A DNA stretch of 64,000 nucleotides from Larsenimonas salina (GCF_023736155.1 NZ_JAMLJJ010000001.1:868001-932000), one strand, 5' to 3'; shown: positions 9,221 through 19,048, numbered from the stretch's first letter. Program-made: numbers and translations. Notes: generated from the sequence alone by a model not told the origin.

Positions 9221-9806
9221 GTGCGTCCGGGCGGTCGACGTCGTGGCACGCTCGTGGATCGCTCATCTCAAGACGCACCAGCGCCTCAGGATGCGCGGCG
9301 ATCACGCATTTTCCGGCGTTATCCCCGGTCAGGCCCTTGAGCGCCGGCCAGAACGCGCGCCCCCACGCCACCGGATGCCCCGGAAGTCCGGCGCCATTCG
9401 AGCGTAACAGCCAGGGGCGCACGATATTCAAGGCGCCGGCACTGGCTTCAACGCGTGCAACCACCTCCGGGGTCAGCGACGGCATGTCACCAAGGGCCAC
9501 CAGAACGGCGTCTTTGTCGAGCTTGGCCTCGCTGCGTGAAAGCGCCTCAGAAAGGGTTGCGCCCATGCCCTGCTCCGATCGCGTGCAGAAGACGGGCTGA
9601 ACGGTTGGAAAGCGCGCGCACAGCGCGTCAAGCCACGGCGCGTCACGATCATTCAAGCGAAGTGCCAGATGAATGGAGCGGTCGGAAAACGGGTTTAGCG
9701 ACGCCTCGAGCAGCGTCTCGCTCGGGCTTATCCGTGCCAGGCGCTTGTCCGCGTCGCCAAAGCGGCGGCTGTAGCCCGCCGCCAGCAGGATGACTGGCAG
9801 CGTCAC
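9207..9806 (-). CDS. MobA/MocA-like nucleotidyltransferase
   Basis: A 199-residue NTP-transferase-fold protein with the nucleotide-binding signature LAAGYSRRFG near residue 8 followed by the K of DKRLA, and LVALGDMPSLTPEVV in the middle, as in MocA (molybdenum cofactor cytidylyltransferase) and related proteins. MocA adds CMP to molybdopterin for xanthine-dehydrogenase-type enzymes. Its ATG overlaps the end of the XdhC gene by four bases, and XdhC is the usual partner of MocA, which supports a molybdenum-hydroxylase maturation role. No molybdenum hydroxylase gene is visible in this window, so the client enzyme must be encoded elsewhere. Confidence 0.75.
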   Translation of the reverse strand: MTLPVILLAAGYSRRFGDADKRLARISPSETLLEASLNPFSDRSIHLALRLNDRDAPWLDALCARFPTVQPVFCTRSEQGMGATLSEALSRSEAKLDKDAVLVALGDMPSLTPEVVARVEASAGALNIVRPWLLRSNGAGLPGHPVAWGRAFWPALKGLTGDNAGKCVIAAHPEALVRLEMSDPRACHDVDRPDALRRY

Positions 9807-10804
9807 GCCGGCACACGTGCGCGGCTGACAACGTCATTGACCTCAACGCCCCGGTGCGTTCGCAGGATGTCCGCCATCACCGCCAGCGCGATTTCCGCCG
9901 GCGCCTTGCTGCCAAGGTTCAAGCCGATCGGCATGTGGATTCGCGCGATCTGGGCATCACTGAGCCCGCCTGAGCGCGCAAGCCGCGCCGCGCGCGTCCG
10001 CGAGGTGTTGACCGAGCCCATCGCCCCGATATAGAACGCGTCGGTCTTGACCGCCTCGATCATCGAGGGGTCATCAAGGCGCGGATCGTGAGTAAGCGCA
10101 ACGATCGCGGTCGCACCGTGGGTCGCTCCCGAGGCGATGAACAGCGCCGGCAGCACGCTTTGAACCTCAACGCCCGGCACGTCAAAGCCCGCCCGCTTGT
10201 CGGCTCTCGGGTCACAGACGATCACTTCGAACCCCATGGTGCGGGCAAAATGGGCGCAGTATTCCGCCACCGGCGAGATGCCGGCCAGAATCAGTCTGAG
10301 TGCGGGGCCAATGCGAATGTAGATCGTCGCGTCGTCTTCACGCACCACCGGCGCGGGCGTGGCCTGATCAAGCGACACCCGGTAGCGGCCACCATCGAGC
10401 TGAACCTGACGAATAAGCTGCTTCTGTCCCAGAAGCGTTGCGTGCAGAACCTCAAGGTGCGTCAGCCACTCGGCGTTGGCCTCACGGCGTTCGATCATGA
10501 CCCGCAGCACCCCACCACAGGGAAGCTCCAACCGCTGACTCTCCTCCTGAGTGGCGCCGTAGTCGATGCATTGCACCGTGTGAGGCAAAAGCGCGCCATC
10601 GCGGATCGACTCAATGAACGCGTCCTCGACGCACCCGCCCGACAGCGAGCCAACATAGCGCCCGTCATCGAGCGCAACCAGGAGCGAACCCGGGGGCCGC
10701 GGCGATGAGCCATAGGTTGACACCACCGTACATAACCAGATGGGTTGCCCCGAGCGCGCCCAGTCAAGCGCCTGCTCGAGCACCCGCACATCCATGTGAT
10801 GCAT
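9803..10804 (-). CDS. XdhC/CoxI family protein
   Basis: A 333-residue XdhC-family protein. XdhC binds molybdenum cofactor and helps load its sulfurated form into xanthine dehydrogenase-like enzymes. The N-terminal XdhC/CoxI domain shows TYGSSPRPPGS and the GGCVE motif with its conserved cysteine (about residue 57), while the C-terminal half is a Rossmann-type domain with LILAGISPVAEYCAHFA, DPRADKR and a final ALTHDPRLDD/YIGAMGS region. It is translationally coupled to the MocA-like gene. About 140 bases without a gene separate it from ubiX, so it probably has its own promoter. Confidence 0.88.
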   Translation of the reverse strand: MHHMDVRVLEQALDWARSGQPIWLCTVVSTYGSSPRPPGSLLVALDDGRYVGSLSGGCVEDAFIESIRDGALLPHTVQCIDYGATQEESQRLELPCGGVLRVMIERREANAEWLTHLEVLHATLLGQKQLIRQVQLDGGRYRVSLDQATPAPVVREDDATIYIRIGPALRLILAGISPVAEYCAHFARTMGFEVIVCDPRADKRAGFDVPGVEVQSVLPALFIASGATHGATAIVALTHDPRLDDPSMIEAVKTDAFYIGAMGSVNTSRTRAARLARSGGLSDAQIARIHMPIGLNLGSKAPAEIALAVMADILRTHRGVEVNDVVSRARVPA

Positions 10805-10943
10805 ACTGACCTCCTGTCCATAGTGGACTTAAGTATAAGAGGCTCACGCCTTATCGCCACCGGCACTGCTGTCAGCCTGCTTAAGTGTTACTGCCGATGG
10901 CCAAGGCCATGGCTGGCTGTCAGAGGCGTTACTTTCAGAGACG

Positions 10944-11513
10944 TTACTGCCAGCGCGTGACCGTCCCCAGATCAATATCGAACAGATCAAGCACACGCCC
11001 GAGGCTATGGTCGACCATCGCCTCGAGACTTTGAGGGCGGGCGTAGAACGCCGGTACGGGCGGTGCGATGATCACACCCATCTCGGCAAGCGAGGTCATG
11101 TTTTTCAAGTGATTGCGGTGAAGCGGAGTCTCACGCACCATCAGCACCAGCTTGCGCTGCTCCTTCATGACCACGTCAGCAGCGCGGGTCAGAAGCGTGG
11201 AGGTGGACCCGGTGGCCATGTCCGACATCGAGCGCACCGAACACGGCGCTACGATCATGCCAAGGGTCTTGAAGGACCCGCTCGACACTGCCGCACCGAT
11301 GTCCTTGGCGCTATAGCACTGATCGGCCAGTGCCTTGACCTCAGAGGCCTTCCAATCGGTTTCGTGCGCCAGAGTCACCTCGGCCGACGGGGTCATCACC
11401 AGGTGGGTTTCAATCGGTGTATCGCGCAACAACATCAAAAGGCGCACACCATAGATGGCGCCGGAGGCACCGGAGATACCGATGATCAAACGATCGGGAC
11501 ACGCCTGCGTCAT
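10944..11513 (-). CDS. ubiX: Flavin prenyltransferase UbiX
   Basis: UbiX attaches a dimethylallyl group to FMN, making the prenylated flavin cofactor of UbiD-type decarboxylases, including the one in ubiquinone synthesis. The 189-residue product has the flavin-binding GISGASGAIYGVRLL at residues 13-27, IVAPCSVRSM in the middle, and the RETPLHRNHLKNM segment, all typical of UbiX. Length matches the family. It starts 28 bases after the recC stop on the same strand and could be cotranscribed with recC. Confidence 0.95.
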   Translation of the reverse strand: MTQACPDRLIIGISGASGAIYGVRLLMLLRDTPIETHLVMTPSAEVTLAHETDWKASEVKALADQCYSAKDIGAAVSSGSFKTLGMIVAPCSVRSMSDMATGSTSTLLTRAADVVMKEQRKLVLMVRETPLHRNHLKNMTSLAEMGVIIAPPVPAFYARPQSLEAMVDHSLGRVLDLFDIDLGTVTRWQ

Positions 11514-11541
11514 GAACTGCTCCTTAACTGTCAGCCGCTCA

Positions 11542-14500
11542 TTATAGCCCGCCCGAGGTGGTCTGTTCGACGCGGGTACTCAGATCAGACCAGAACGCAC
11601 CGTAAAGCGACTCGCTCACGCGCTCGAACCCTGCCTCCATCAACGCCTTGATGTTCGGCCACAGCTCATTCATGGCCGGTTCCTGACGGCGAACAGGCGC
11701 CGGGCCGTTATAGATGCCCTCCTCGTAACGTTCACGAAGCCGCTCAAGACGTGGATCGCCCGTCTCACCCTCACCGTCGCCATCGTCAGCACCGGCCAGC
11801 GACCACCAGTGAACCCCAAGGGCGGCCACACTCGGAAGTGGCGTCTGCCAGCCTTCAGCCCAGAGTTCAAGCAATGACTCGAGCCGGGCACGCCCTTCCT
11901 CGCGCGAGGGTGGCACGCAGGTCAACACGCGATCCTCGAACACCACCCCAAGCGTAAACGGTTGGCCACACGCACTGGCACACTGCTGCGCCACCCAAGG
12001 GCCGAACAGCCGGTGCGGCTTGCCGTACTCGACAAGGCGCCCGTCCCGCGCACGCTTGAAATGGCCGTAATGCCCGGGCAACACGTGCCAGCGCCACAGC
12101 ACGCCGGCCTCATCGGTGCGAAAACCGTCCAGCCGGTCGCGAAACGACACCGCGCCATGCGGCGTCTCATGAGTAAGGGCAAGCGTCAACGGGCGCTCGA
12201 GGGCCACATACGACGGTTCAAGGGCCTGCCAATGCGCCCACTGCGCAGTAACAGGCGTTTCTACCGTCGTCATCCAGTGCTCTCCAAAGCCGAGTGCCGG
12301 AAGCGCGCCACGGCGCTGCCAACGGGTCATGTGCTCCGCCGCAGCGGCGCTGTCGCGGGCAAGCTCCTCCAGAAACGCCTGCTTGATCTGATGCACGTCA
12401 AGGGCGTTCAGCGAAAACGGTTCGCGGTCATCATCGAGCGCTTCGGGCTCCTGAAAACCGATGCCAAGTCGCGCGCCCAGACACACCTGAAACGGCCGAC
12501 GCAGCAGCCGCTCAAGCTCCGAAAGGGTCAAGGGCGTCTCGGGAAGCGCAGCCTCGGGCACCGGCACCGATGGCTCGGCCACACGAGTGTAAAGGCGCGC
12601 CCAGTGCTCATCGAACGTCCATAACCGGCTGGAGCGGCCGGCGTCGAAATAGCGCCGCGAGAACGGCTGTAGAGGGTACTCGGTCAGCACCTGCTCAAGC
12701 ACCGGGCCGTGCTCGGCGCCGCACCAGCCAATATCGAGCGTGTCGATCAACTCACCGACCAGCACCGACGGCACCCGCTCGGTGTTGTCGCGCTGATCGC
12801 GCCCGACCCAGGAAAGCGTCAACCGCTCACGCGCCGAGAGCAGTGCCTCGAGAAAGAGGTAGCGGTCATCGTCGCGGCGGGAGCGGTCTCCGGCCCGCGG
12901 GCGAGCCGCCATCAGATCGAAGTCCTGCGGCAGTCGCGCCCGCGGATAGTCACCGTCGTTCATCCCCAGAAGCACGACCTCCCGAAATGGAATGGCGCGC
13001 ATCGGCATCAGGGTCGCGAAGTTGACCTTGCCGGCCAGAAAGCGCTGCGCAAGGCCGCCGGCGTCCAGTCGCTCCTGAAGCGCGTCGCGCACCACAACGT
13101 GAGAGAGCTCGCCGTCAAACGACGCACACTGACACTCTGCCACCCACTCGGTCAGACTCTGCTGCAGCCGGTCGATGATGAACCAGTCGCTGCTGCTCTC
13201 GGGCGAGAGCGTCGCCTCGATCAACGCAACGATCACCTGCTGCCACTGCTCGGGGCCGCGCGCGCACTCAAGCAGCGCGCTCTGGCGCATGAGGGTCTCC
13301 AGAAGCTCCGCCAGCCGGCCGGCAAGCGCAGCGTCGATGCCGCCGACTTCATCAAAGGGTTCGATGTCTGCAAACGCCGCGCTGTCGCCATTGGCGTAGC
13401 CAAGCAGCATCCGCTTCAACCCGAACATCCAGGTATTGCCCTCAAGCGGGGGTAACCCCAGCCGCTCGCGGTGGGCACCATCCATGCCCCAGCGTACACC
13501 GCTGTCACGCAGCCAGCGCCCGAGCAATTCAAGCTCGGCGTCGTCAATCGAAAAGCGCTGACGAAACGCCGGGACATCGAGCCAATCCAGCAGCGTCGAG
13601 ACGCCCAGGCGCTCATTGGGCAGATCGAGCAGGGAAAGCACCAGCACCAGCAGCGGGTCGGCCTGGGTCGCTTGCTGGTCGGCGATGGTGTAGGGGATGT
13701 AGTCCGAGCGCGACGGACTGATCTGGCCAAACACCGCCTCGATCAATGGCGCGTAGGCGTTGATGTCCGGCACCATGACGATCACGTCGCGGGGCTTGAG
13801 GCCGGGGCGACGCTCGAAGGCATCGAGCAGTCGATCCCGCAGAATCTCCACTTCGCGAAGCGGGGAATGCGCACTGACCAGCGCGACCGAATCGTCGTCC
13901 AGAGGCACCGGGCGCTTTTGACCGTCCACTACGTGCTCACTCGGGTGGGTGAGATCGAGGATGTCCTGTTGAAGCTGGTGCAGGAGCGGTGCCTGCTCAC
14001 GCTCGACGCGATCGCGAAAGAGGTCCTGCTCCAGCGAAAACGGATTGTGAGCCTCGAACTCATACAACGACACCAGAAAGTCGCGCCCCTGAGTCCCCCA
14101 GCTTGCAAGCATCGGGTTCGCGCTCAAATGAAGCAGCTCAGGGTCGACCACGTCGAGCCCGGGCTTGTCGGCGTGGCGGCGCTTGGCAAGCTCACGGCCA
14201 AGCACCTCGCGGTCGGCCACCACATCGCCCCAGTAATACCGGCACGGATTGGTCATCAACAGCACCACCTCGACCACGTTCGACAGTGCGTGCAGCACAT
14301 CAAGCACCTGCATCGGCAGCGCCGAAATCCCGAACACGAACACGCGCCCGGGAAGCCCTGCAGGCACGGTCTCAAGCGCCCGGGCTCGGGCAAGAAAGCG
14401 CTCGTGCAGCGCTGCCCGATGCTGGTCCCGAAGCTCCGGTTGTGCGTCCTCGAGCAGTGCCCGCCAGAGCATCGGCTGCCAGCGTTCGTCGTCTCGAAGC

Positions 14501-14991
14501 GTGTCAGGGGCGTCCTCGCCGGCCTGCCAGGCCGCCATCCATTCAGGCCGATAGACCAGATACTGGTCGAACAGATCCGCAAGCTGCGCCGCCAGCTGAT
14601 ACCGCTTGCGCTCGAGCACGTCCGGGCGTGGATAGCGCTCACCTTCAAGATAGTGCGCCAGCGGCTCGAATTCGGGGCGCGTAATCAGCGCGGGAAGAAG
14701 TCGCATCAGACGCCAGGTCAGCGCCGACTTGTCAAACGGGGAACGCTCTGGAATGGCGTCGCCAAGCACCGCCCGATAGGCACGCCAGGCAAACGAGGAC
14801 GGCATGGGAAAGTCGAGCGCCGCCGCAATGCCGCTGTGTTCGGCAAGGGCGTGACGAAGCCATTGGGCCATGCCGTTGGATTGCACGATGAAGGTTTCAT
14901 CGTCGAGGGGGTCGAGTGGATGGCGTTCGATGACCGACAGCGCCAGCGATTTCAGATCTTCGACGTGATTGGCGTGGATCACGGTAAACAT
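11542..14991 (-). CDS. recC: Exodeoxyribonuclease V subunit gamma (RecC)
   Basis: RecC is the Chi-recognition and scaffold subunit of RecBCD. The 1149-residue product aligns by eye with E. coli RecC throughout: VQSNGMAQWL near residue 36, LFDQYLVYRPEW, VFVFGISALP, TNPCRYYWGD, RDVIVMVPDI, VNFATLMPMRAIPFR, LLGMNDGDYPR and GDRSRRDDDRYLFLEAL. It has the helicase-like and nuclease-like folds without their active sites, as in the family. It is the first gene of a minus-strand run with ubiX, and lies 3.5 kb from recB, an unusual split of the three subunit genes. Confidence 0.96.
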   Translation of the reverse strand: MFTVIHANHVEDLKSLALSVIERHPLDPLDDETFIVQSNGMAQWLRHALAEHSGIAAALDFPMPSSFAWRAYRAVLGDAIPERSPFDKSALTWRLMRLLPALITRPEFEPLAHYLEGERYPRPDVLERKRYQLAAQLADLFDQYLVYRPEWMAAWQAGEDAPDTLRDDERWQPMLWRALLEDAQPELRDQHRAALHERFLARARALETVPAGLPGRVFVFGISALPMQVLDVLHALSNVVEVVLLMTNPCRYYWGDVVADREVLGRELAKRRHADKPGLDVVDPELLHLSANPMLASWGTQGRDFLVSLYEFEAHNPFSLEQDLFRDRVEREQAPLLHQLQQDILDLTHPSEHVVDGQKRPVPLDDDSVALVSAHSPLREVEILRDRLLDAFERRPGLKPRDVIVMVPDINAYAPLIEAVFGQISPSRSDYIPYTIADQQATQADPLLVLVLSLLDLPNERLGVSTLLDWLDVPAFRQRFSIDDAELELLGRWLRDSGVRWGMDGAHRERLGLPPLEGNTWMFGLKRMLLGYANGDSAAFADIEPFDEVGGIDAALAGRLAELLETLMRQSALLECARGPEQWQQVIVALIEATLSPESSSDWFIIDRLQQSLTEWVAECQCASFDGELSHVVVRDALQERLDAGGLAQRFLAGKVNFATLMPMRAIPFREVVLLGMNDGDYPRARLPQDFDLMAARPRAGDRSRRDDDRYLFLEALLSARERLTLSWVGRDQRDNTERVPSVLVGELIDTLDIGWCGAEHGPVLEQVLTEYPLQPFSRRYFDAGRSSRLWTFDEHWARLYTRVAEPSVPVPEAALPETPLTLSELERLLRRPFQVCLGARLGIGFQEPEALDDDREPFSLNALDVHQIKQAFLEELARDSAAAAEHMTRWQRRGALPALGFGEHWMTTVETPVTAQWAHWQALEPSYVALERPLTLALTHETPHGAVSFRDRLDGFRTDEAGVLWRWHVLPGHYGHFKRARDGRLVEYGKPHRLFGPWVAQQCASACGQPFTLGVVFEDRVLTCVPPSREEGRARLESLLELWAEGWQTPLPSVAALGVHWWSLAGADDGDGEGETGDPRLERLRERYEEGIYNGPAPVRRQEPAMNELWPNIKALMEAGFERVSESLYGAFWSDLSTRVEQTTSGGL

Positions 14992-15277
14992 GGCGGCTCC
15001 CTTGCTTGATCAGCCCATCCTAGCGAGAAAGCCGAGTCGACAACAGCCGTGGCCATCACGGAAAGCCACCCGAAGACAACTTCGACGTTAGTCTAAAAGA
15101 CGGTTTTGGCACATCCTATGGCTGACATAGCCATGGTAAGGTTGCGCCCACGCTAAATCGTGTCAGCACCGCCTGGCGGGCCGACACCGGCTTCATGCAC
15201 TGCTCCCCGTCTGCAAGGGCGCCTTGAGGGCAGATGACCATACACCGCGAGCAACAGCTCGGCATGAGAAATCCACG

Positions 15278-16579
15278 ATGACTCCTTCAACCCCTTCGGC
15301 CCGTTCGACCGGGTCCAGCGGCTCCGAACGTACGCACAACGGCCCATTTGCCGTCGTGACCACCGTCTTTTTCATGTGGGGATTCATTACCTGTCTCAAT
15401 GACATCCTGATTCCGCACCTGAAAGCCGTTTTCTCACTGAACTACACCCAGTCGATGCTGATCCAGTTCACCTTCTTCGGCGCCTACTTCATCATGTCGA
15501 TGCCAGCGGCCAAGGTGCTCACCCGCATCGGCTACAAGAACAGCATCAGCCTGGGCCTTTTAATTGCAGGCCTTGGCGCGCTGATGTTCATTCCGGCCGC
15601 GATGGTACCGTCCTACGGCTTATTCCTGCTGGCGCTGTTCGTGCTGGCAAGCGGCATCACCATGTTGCAGGTCTCGGCCAACCCCTATGTGGCAATGCTC
15701 GGTCCGGAAAAGACCTCGTCGAGCCGTCTGAACCTGGCCCAGGCCTTCAACTCACTCGGCACCACGGTCGCCCCGCTGATCGGCGGCGCCGTGATTCTCT
15801 CCGGCGCAGTACTTGGCGCCGAGCAGATCGCTCAGATGACCGATGCCCAAGCCACCGCCTATAAGATCGAACAGGCGCAAAGCGTTCAGATTCCCTATCT
15901 GGTGCTGGCACTGGTGCTTGCGGTGCTCTCTGCCGTGATCTTTTTCTGGAAGCTGCCGCACTTCAAGGATCAGGCCTCCGGTGAAGATGAAAAAACCAGC
16001 TACACCTTCAAGGACGCCCTCGCCCATCGCCACGTGCTGCTTGGCGTGGTCGCGCTGTTTTTGTACGTGGGCGCCGAAGTCTCCATCGGCAGCTTCATGG
16101 TCAACTACCTGGCCATGCCCAACATCGGCAACATGAGTGAATCAAGCGCGGCGCACCTGGTCACGTTCTATTGGGGAGGCGCCATGATCGGCCGGTTTGT
16201 CGGCTCGTATCTGATGCGCTACGTTCGCGCTGAACTGCTTCTGGGTGTGTTCGGCCTGATCGCCGCTGCGCTAGTTGGCACCACCATCATGACCGAAGGG
16301 CACCTTGCGATGTACTCGATCGTCGCGATTGGCCTGTTCAACTCGATCATGTTCCCGACCATCTTCACCCTCGGCATCGCCAAACTCGGCCCGCTGACCG
16401 GCAAGGCCTCAAGCCTTCTGATCATGTCGATCGTCGGTGGCGCACTGATTCCGGTCCTTCAGGGAAGCCTTGCCGACACCATCGGCCTGCAGGTCGCGTT
16501 CTTCCTGCCGCTTCTGTGCTACCTGTTCATTGCCTTCTACGGCTTCAAGGGCTCCAAGGTACAGACCCCGGTCGCGTAA
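15278..16579 (+). CDS. FucP-family sugar:proton symporter (MFS)
   Basis: A 433-residue major facilitator superfamily transporter of the L-fucose/glucose/galactose symporter family, acting in the inner membrane. Signatures are FFMWGFITCLNDILIPHLK near the start, then MLQVSANPYV and SRLNLAQAFNSLGTTVAPLIGG, both characteristic of FucP/GluP proteins. About 12 hydrophobic segments are present with a central polar loop near residue 235. The ATG at 15278 opens the conserved N-terminus; an upstream codon at 15224 would add unlikely sequence. The exact sugar cannot be told. A strong terminator follows 13 bases after the stop. Confidence 0.85.
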   Translation: MTPSTPSARSTGSSGSERTHNGPFAVVTTVFFMWGFITCLNDILIPHLKAVFSLNYTQSMLIQFTFFGAYFIMSMPAAKVLTRIGYKNSISLGLLIAGLGALMFIPAAMVPSYGLFLLALFVLASGITMLQVSANPYVAMLGPEKTSSSRLNLAQAFNSLGTTVAPLIGGAVILSGAVLGAEQIAQMTDAQATAYKIEQAQSVQIPYLVLALVLAVLSAVIFFWKLPHFKDQASGEDEKTSYTFKDALAHRHVLLGVVALFLYVGAEVSIGSFMVNYLAMPNIGNMSESSAAHLVTFYWGGAMIGRFVGSYLMRYVRAELLLGVFGLIAAALVGTTIMTEGHLAMYSIVAIGLFNSIMFPTIFTLGIAKLGPLTGKASSLLIMSIVGGALIPVLQGSLADTIGLQVAFFLPLLCYLFIAFYGFKGSKVQTPVA

Positions 16580-16592
16580 GTGCTCCGCCTAC

Positions 16593-16623
16593 AAAAAACC
16601 CCGCTCATGCGGGGTTTTTTTTA
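16593..16623. terminator. Bidirectional rho-independent terminator
   Basis: A run of A, stem ACCCCGC/GCGGGGT with a short loop and a run of T serve both strands. It separates the sugar symporter from the convergent MHS transporter. Confidence 0.85.
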
Positions 16624-16641
16624 TGCCGTTCGATCAAGCCA

Positions 16642-17958
16642 TCAGGCGTGAGCCTGCGCCCGCCGCGTGGCCCACACGCCGATCATCACGCCAAGTACCC
16701 CGATGAAGGCGATGTAATAGACCGGCGCCAGCGGATCAACCGCCATGAAAAACGACACGCCCATGGGCGTCAGCCCGCCGAAAATCGCGTAGGCCACGTT
16801 GTAGGAAAACGACAGCCCGGTAAACCGGATCGCGGCCGGAAACGAGCTGACTGCAATGCCTGGCACCACGCCGACCAGCCCGACAAAAAAGCCCGACAGC
16901 GCATAAAGCGAGAAGACGTGATCGGTGGCCTCGAGCATGCTGGAATAGAAGATGCCATAGGTGATCGCAAGGCCCAGGCTAAAAAGCGCCAGCACCTTGC
17001 CTGCCCCGAACCGGTCCGCCATGAACCCCGCCACCAGGCACCCGATCATCACGAACACGATCGAGATCGTATTGGCCTCCTGCATCAGCTGCGCATCAAT
17101 GCCGGTCACCTGCTTTAGAAGCGGCGGCGTCATCAGCACCGTCACTACCACCGCCGCGGTCAAAAGCCACGTTACGCCCATCGACAGCACGACAGAGCTG
17201 CCATGCTGGGTCAGGATGCGCTTGACCGGCAGTTCCTCGGACAGCGTCTTGCGCGCCTGCATCTCGGCAAACACCGGCGTTTCATGCAGCCAGCGGCGTA
17301 GATACATGGTCACAAACCCCAAAACGCCCCCAAGAATGAACGGCAGCCGCCAGGCCCAGTCGTTGATCTCACTTGCCGAAAAGAAGGCGTTGATCAGGGT
17401 CGCGATAATCGAGCCAAGCAGAATGCCCCCGACCAGCCCACAGGAGAGCGAGCCGCAGGCAAAGTTGATGTGCCGACGAGGCACGTGCTCGGTGACAAAC
17501 ACCCACGCCCCCGGCGCCTCGCCGCCGATGGCCGCCCCCTGCAGCACACGCATCAACAAAAGCAGAAGCGGCGCGGCGATGCCGATGGTCTCATACGTGG
17601 GCAACAGCCCCATCAATAGCGTCGGCACCGCCATTAGAAAGATGCTGAACATGAACATCTTCTTGCGCCCGAGCAGGTCACCGAAATGGGCCATGATGAC
17701 CCCGCCGAGTGGGCGCGCGAGATAGCCCGCGGCAAAAATACCGAACGTCTGCACGTTTCTCATCCAGTCGGGCATGTCGCTTGGAAAGAACAGCGTGCCG
17801 ACGACGGTCGAGAAGAAGACATAGATAACGAAATCGTAGAATTCGAGCGCGCCGCCGAGCGCCGACAGCGACAACGTCTTGGCGTCCTGGCCTGAAAGCC
17901 TGCGCCCTTCATCATGGACGGGCTCTGAATGTTCCTTGTGGGGGATATGTGTGGTCAT
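16642..17958 (-). CDS. MHS-family MFS transporter (organic acid, proline or betaine symporter type)
   Basis: A 438-residue inner-membrane transporter of the metabolite:H+ symporter family. It shows the family signature LGGALEFYDFVIYVFF at the first helix, then YLARPLGGVIMAHFGDLLGRKK, the loop 2-3 motif, and QGAAIGGEAPGAWVFVTEHVP. Related transporters carry citrate, ketoglutarate, shikimate, proline or betaine; the substrate is not evident. The ATG at 17958 is used; an earlier ORF start adds 16 residues without support. It is transcribed alone, convergent to the sugar symporter and divergent from the aldo/keto reductase. Confidence 0.85.
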   Translation of the reverse strand: MTTHIPHKEHSEPVHDEGRRLSGQDAKTLSLSALGGALEFYDFVIYVFFSTVVGTLFFPSDMPDWMRNVQTFGIFAAGYLARPLGGVIMAHFGDLLGRKKMFMFSIFLMAVPTLLMGLLPTYETIGIAAPLLLLLMRVLQGAAIGGEAPGAWVFVTEHVPRRHINFACGSLSCGLVGGILLGSIIATLINAFFSASEINDWAWRLPFILGGVLGFVTMYLRRWLHETPVFAEMQARKTLSEELPVKRILTQHGSSVVLSMGVTWLLTAAVVVTVLMTPPLLKQVTGIDAQLMQEANTISIVFVMIGCLVAGFMADRFGAGKVLALFSLGLAITYGIFYSSMLEATDHVFSLYALSGFFVGLVGVVPGIAVSSFPAAIRFTGLSFSYNVAYAIFGGLTPMGVSFFMAVDPLAPVYYIAFIGVLGVMIGVWATRRAQAHA

Positions 17959-18171
17959 GACTCTGTCTTTTTTTAATGGTGTACGTGCCGTGTCCTGCTG
18001 CCTCAAGGCAGCGACGGCACTTTAGCACAGCCTGTGAACCCGCCTCGACCAAGGCAGACGTTGACAAGTCGGGCTCTGCCCCCCTCAATGAACTATCGCG
18101 CATGTCGATACACATCCAGTCCACCGGCATGAACGCCCGGCCCACCCAACGCGGCACCCCAAGGAGCCTGC

Positions 18172-19041
18172 ATGACCCGACCTACCGTTTATCTGCACGA
18201 TGGCACGGCCCTACCCGCAGTGGGGCAAGGCACCTGGCACATGGGCGAAGGCCGCTCGCCGAGAAAGGATGAAATTGCCGTATTACAGCGCGGCCTCGAG
18301 CTTGGGCTCAAAGTGATCGATACGGCTGAAATGTATGGCAACGGTGGGTCGGAGGAAGTGGTCGGCGAAGCGCTCAAGGGCCGGCGTGATCAGGCGTTTC
18401 TGGTGTCCAAGATGCTGCCGGGCAACGCCGGCTACAACAATGTGCGCGATGCCTGCGAGCGAAGTCTTCGGCGCCTTCAAACCGAGACCCTCGATCTGTA
18501 CCTGTTGCACTGGCGTGGGGCAGCCTCACTCGAGGAGACCATTGACTCGCTCGGGCGGCTGCGCGAGGAAGGCAAGATTCAGCGCTTTGGCGTCTCGAAC
18601 TTTGACGTAAGCGACATCGCCGATCTTCAAAAAACCGCGTTCGGCCCGGAATGCACCACCAATCAGGTGCTCTACCACATGGCATCCCGGGGGATCGAAT
18701 ATGCCCTGATGCCCGAAATGGCGCGTCTTGGTATGCCGGTCATGGCGTATAGCCCCCTGTCTCAGGGCGGTGGCCGCCATTTCCAGCGGCTATCCAATCA
18801 TCCGCTTCTGTCCGAGATCGCCAAACACCATCACGCAAGCGTGCCTCAGATTCTTCTGGCCTGGGCCATCCGCGCCGTTAACGGCGAGCATCGGGTACTG
18901 GCCATTCCAAAGACATCGAACGAGGCGCACCTCGAGGCCAACGTTGCCGCCATGGACATCACTCTAAGCCCGCGGGAGCTCGAAAGCATCGACAGCGCCT
19001 TCCCACCACCCTCCGCCAAACAGCCGCTCGATATCATCTAA
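18172..19041 (+). CDS. Aldo/keto reductase
   Basis: A 289-residue NADPH-dependent oxidoreductase of the aldo/keto reductase family (TIM barrel, cytoplasm). Visible are the catalytic-site motifs VIDTAEMYGNG (Asp and Tyr), LVSKMLP (Lys), LYLLHW (His), the GVSNFDVSD strand and the C-terminal cofactor region IPKTSNEAHLEAN. The start is supported by AAGGAG 7 bases upstream. It resembles the DkgA/YeaE-like group of small bacterial reductases; the natural substrate is unknown. A hairpin follows the stop. Confidence 0.92.
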   Translation: MTRPTVYLHDGTALPAVGQGTWHMGEGRSPRKDEIAVLQRGLELGLKVIDTAEMYGNGGSEEVVGEALKGRRDQAFLVSKMLPGNAGYNNVRDACERSLRRLQTETLDLYLLHWRGAASLEETIDSLGRLREEGKIQRFGVSNFDVSDIADLQKTAFGPECTTNQVLYHMASRGIEYALMPEMARLGMPVMAYSPLSQGGGRHFQRLSNHPLLSEIAKHHHASVPQILLAWAIRAVNGEHRVLAIPKTSNEAHLEANVAAMDITLSPRELESIDSAFPPPSAKQPLDII

Positions 19042-19048
19042 CGTAAAA

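Noticed and set aside
13471-15009. 512-codon open frame on the plus strand
   Set aside because: It is entirely antisense to recC, whose protein aligns along its whole length; it has no ribosome binding site and a His/Arg-rich composition typical of GC-rich antisense frames.
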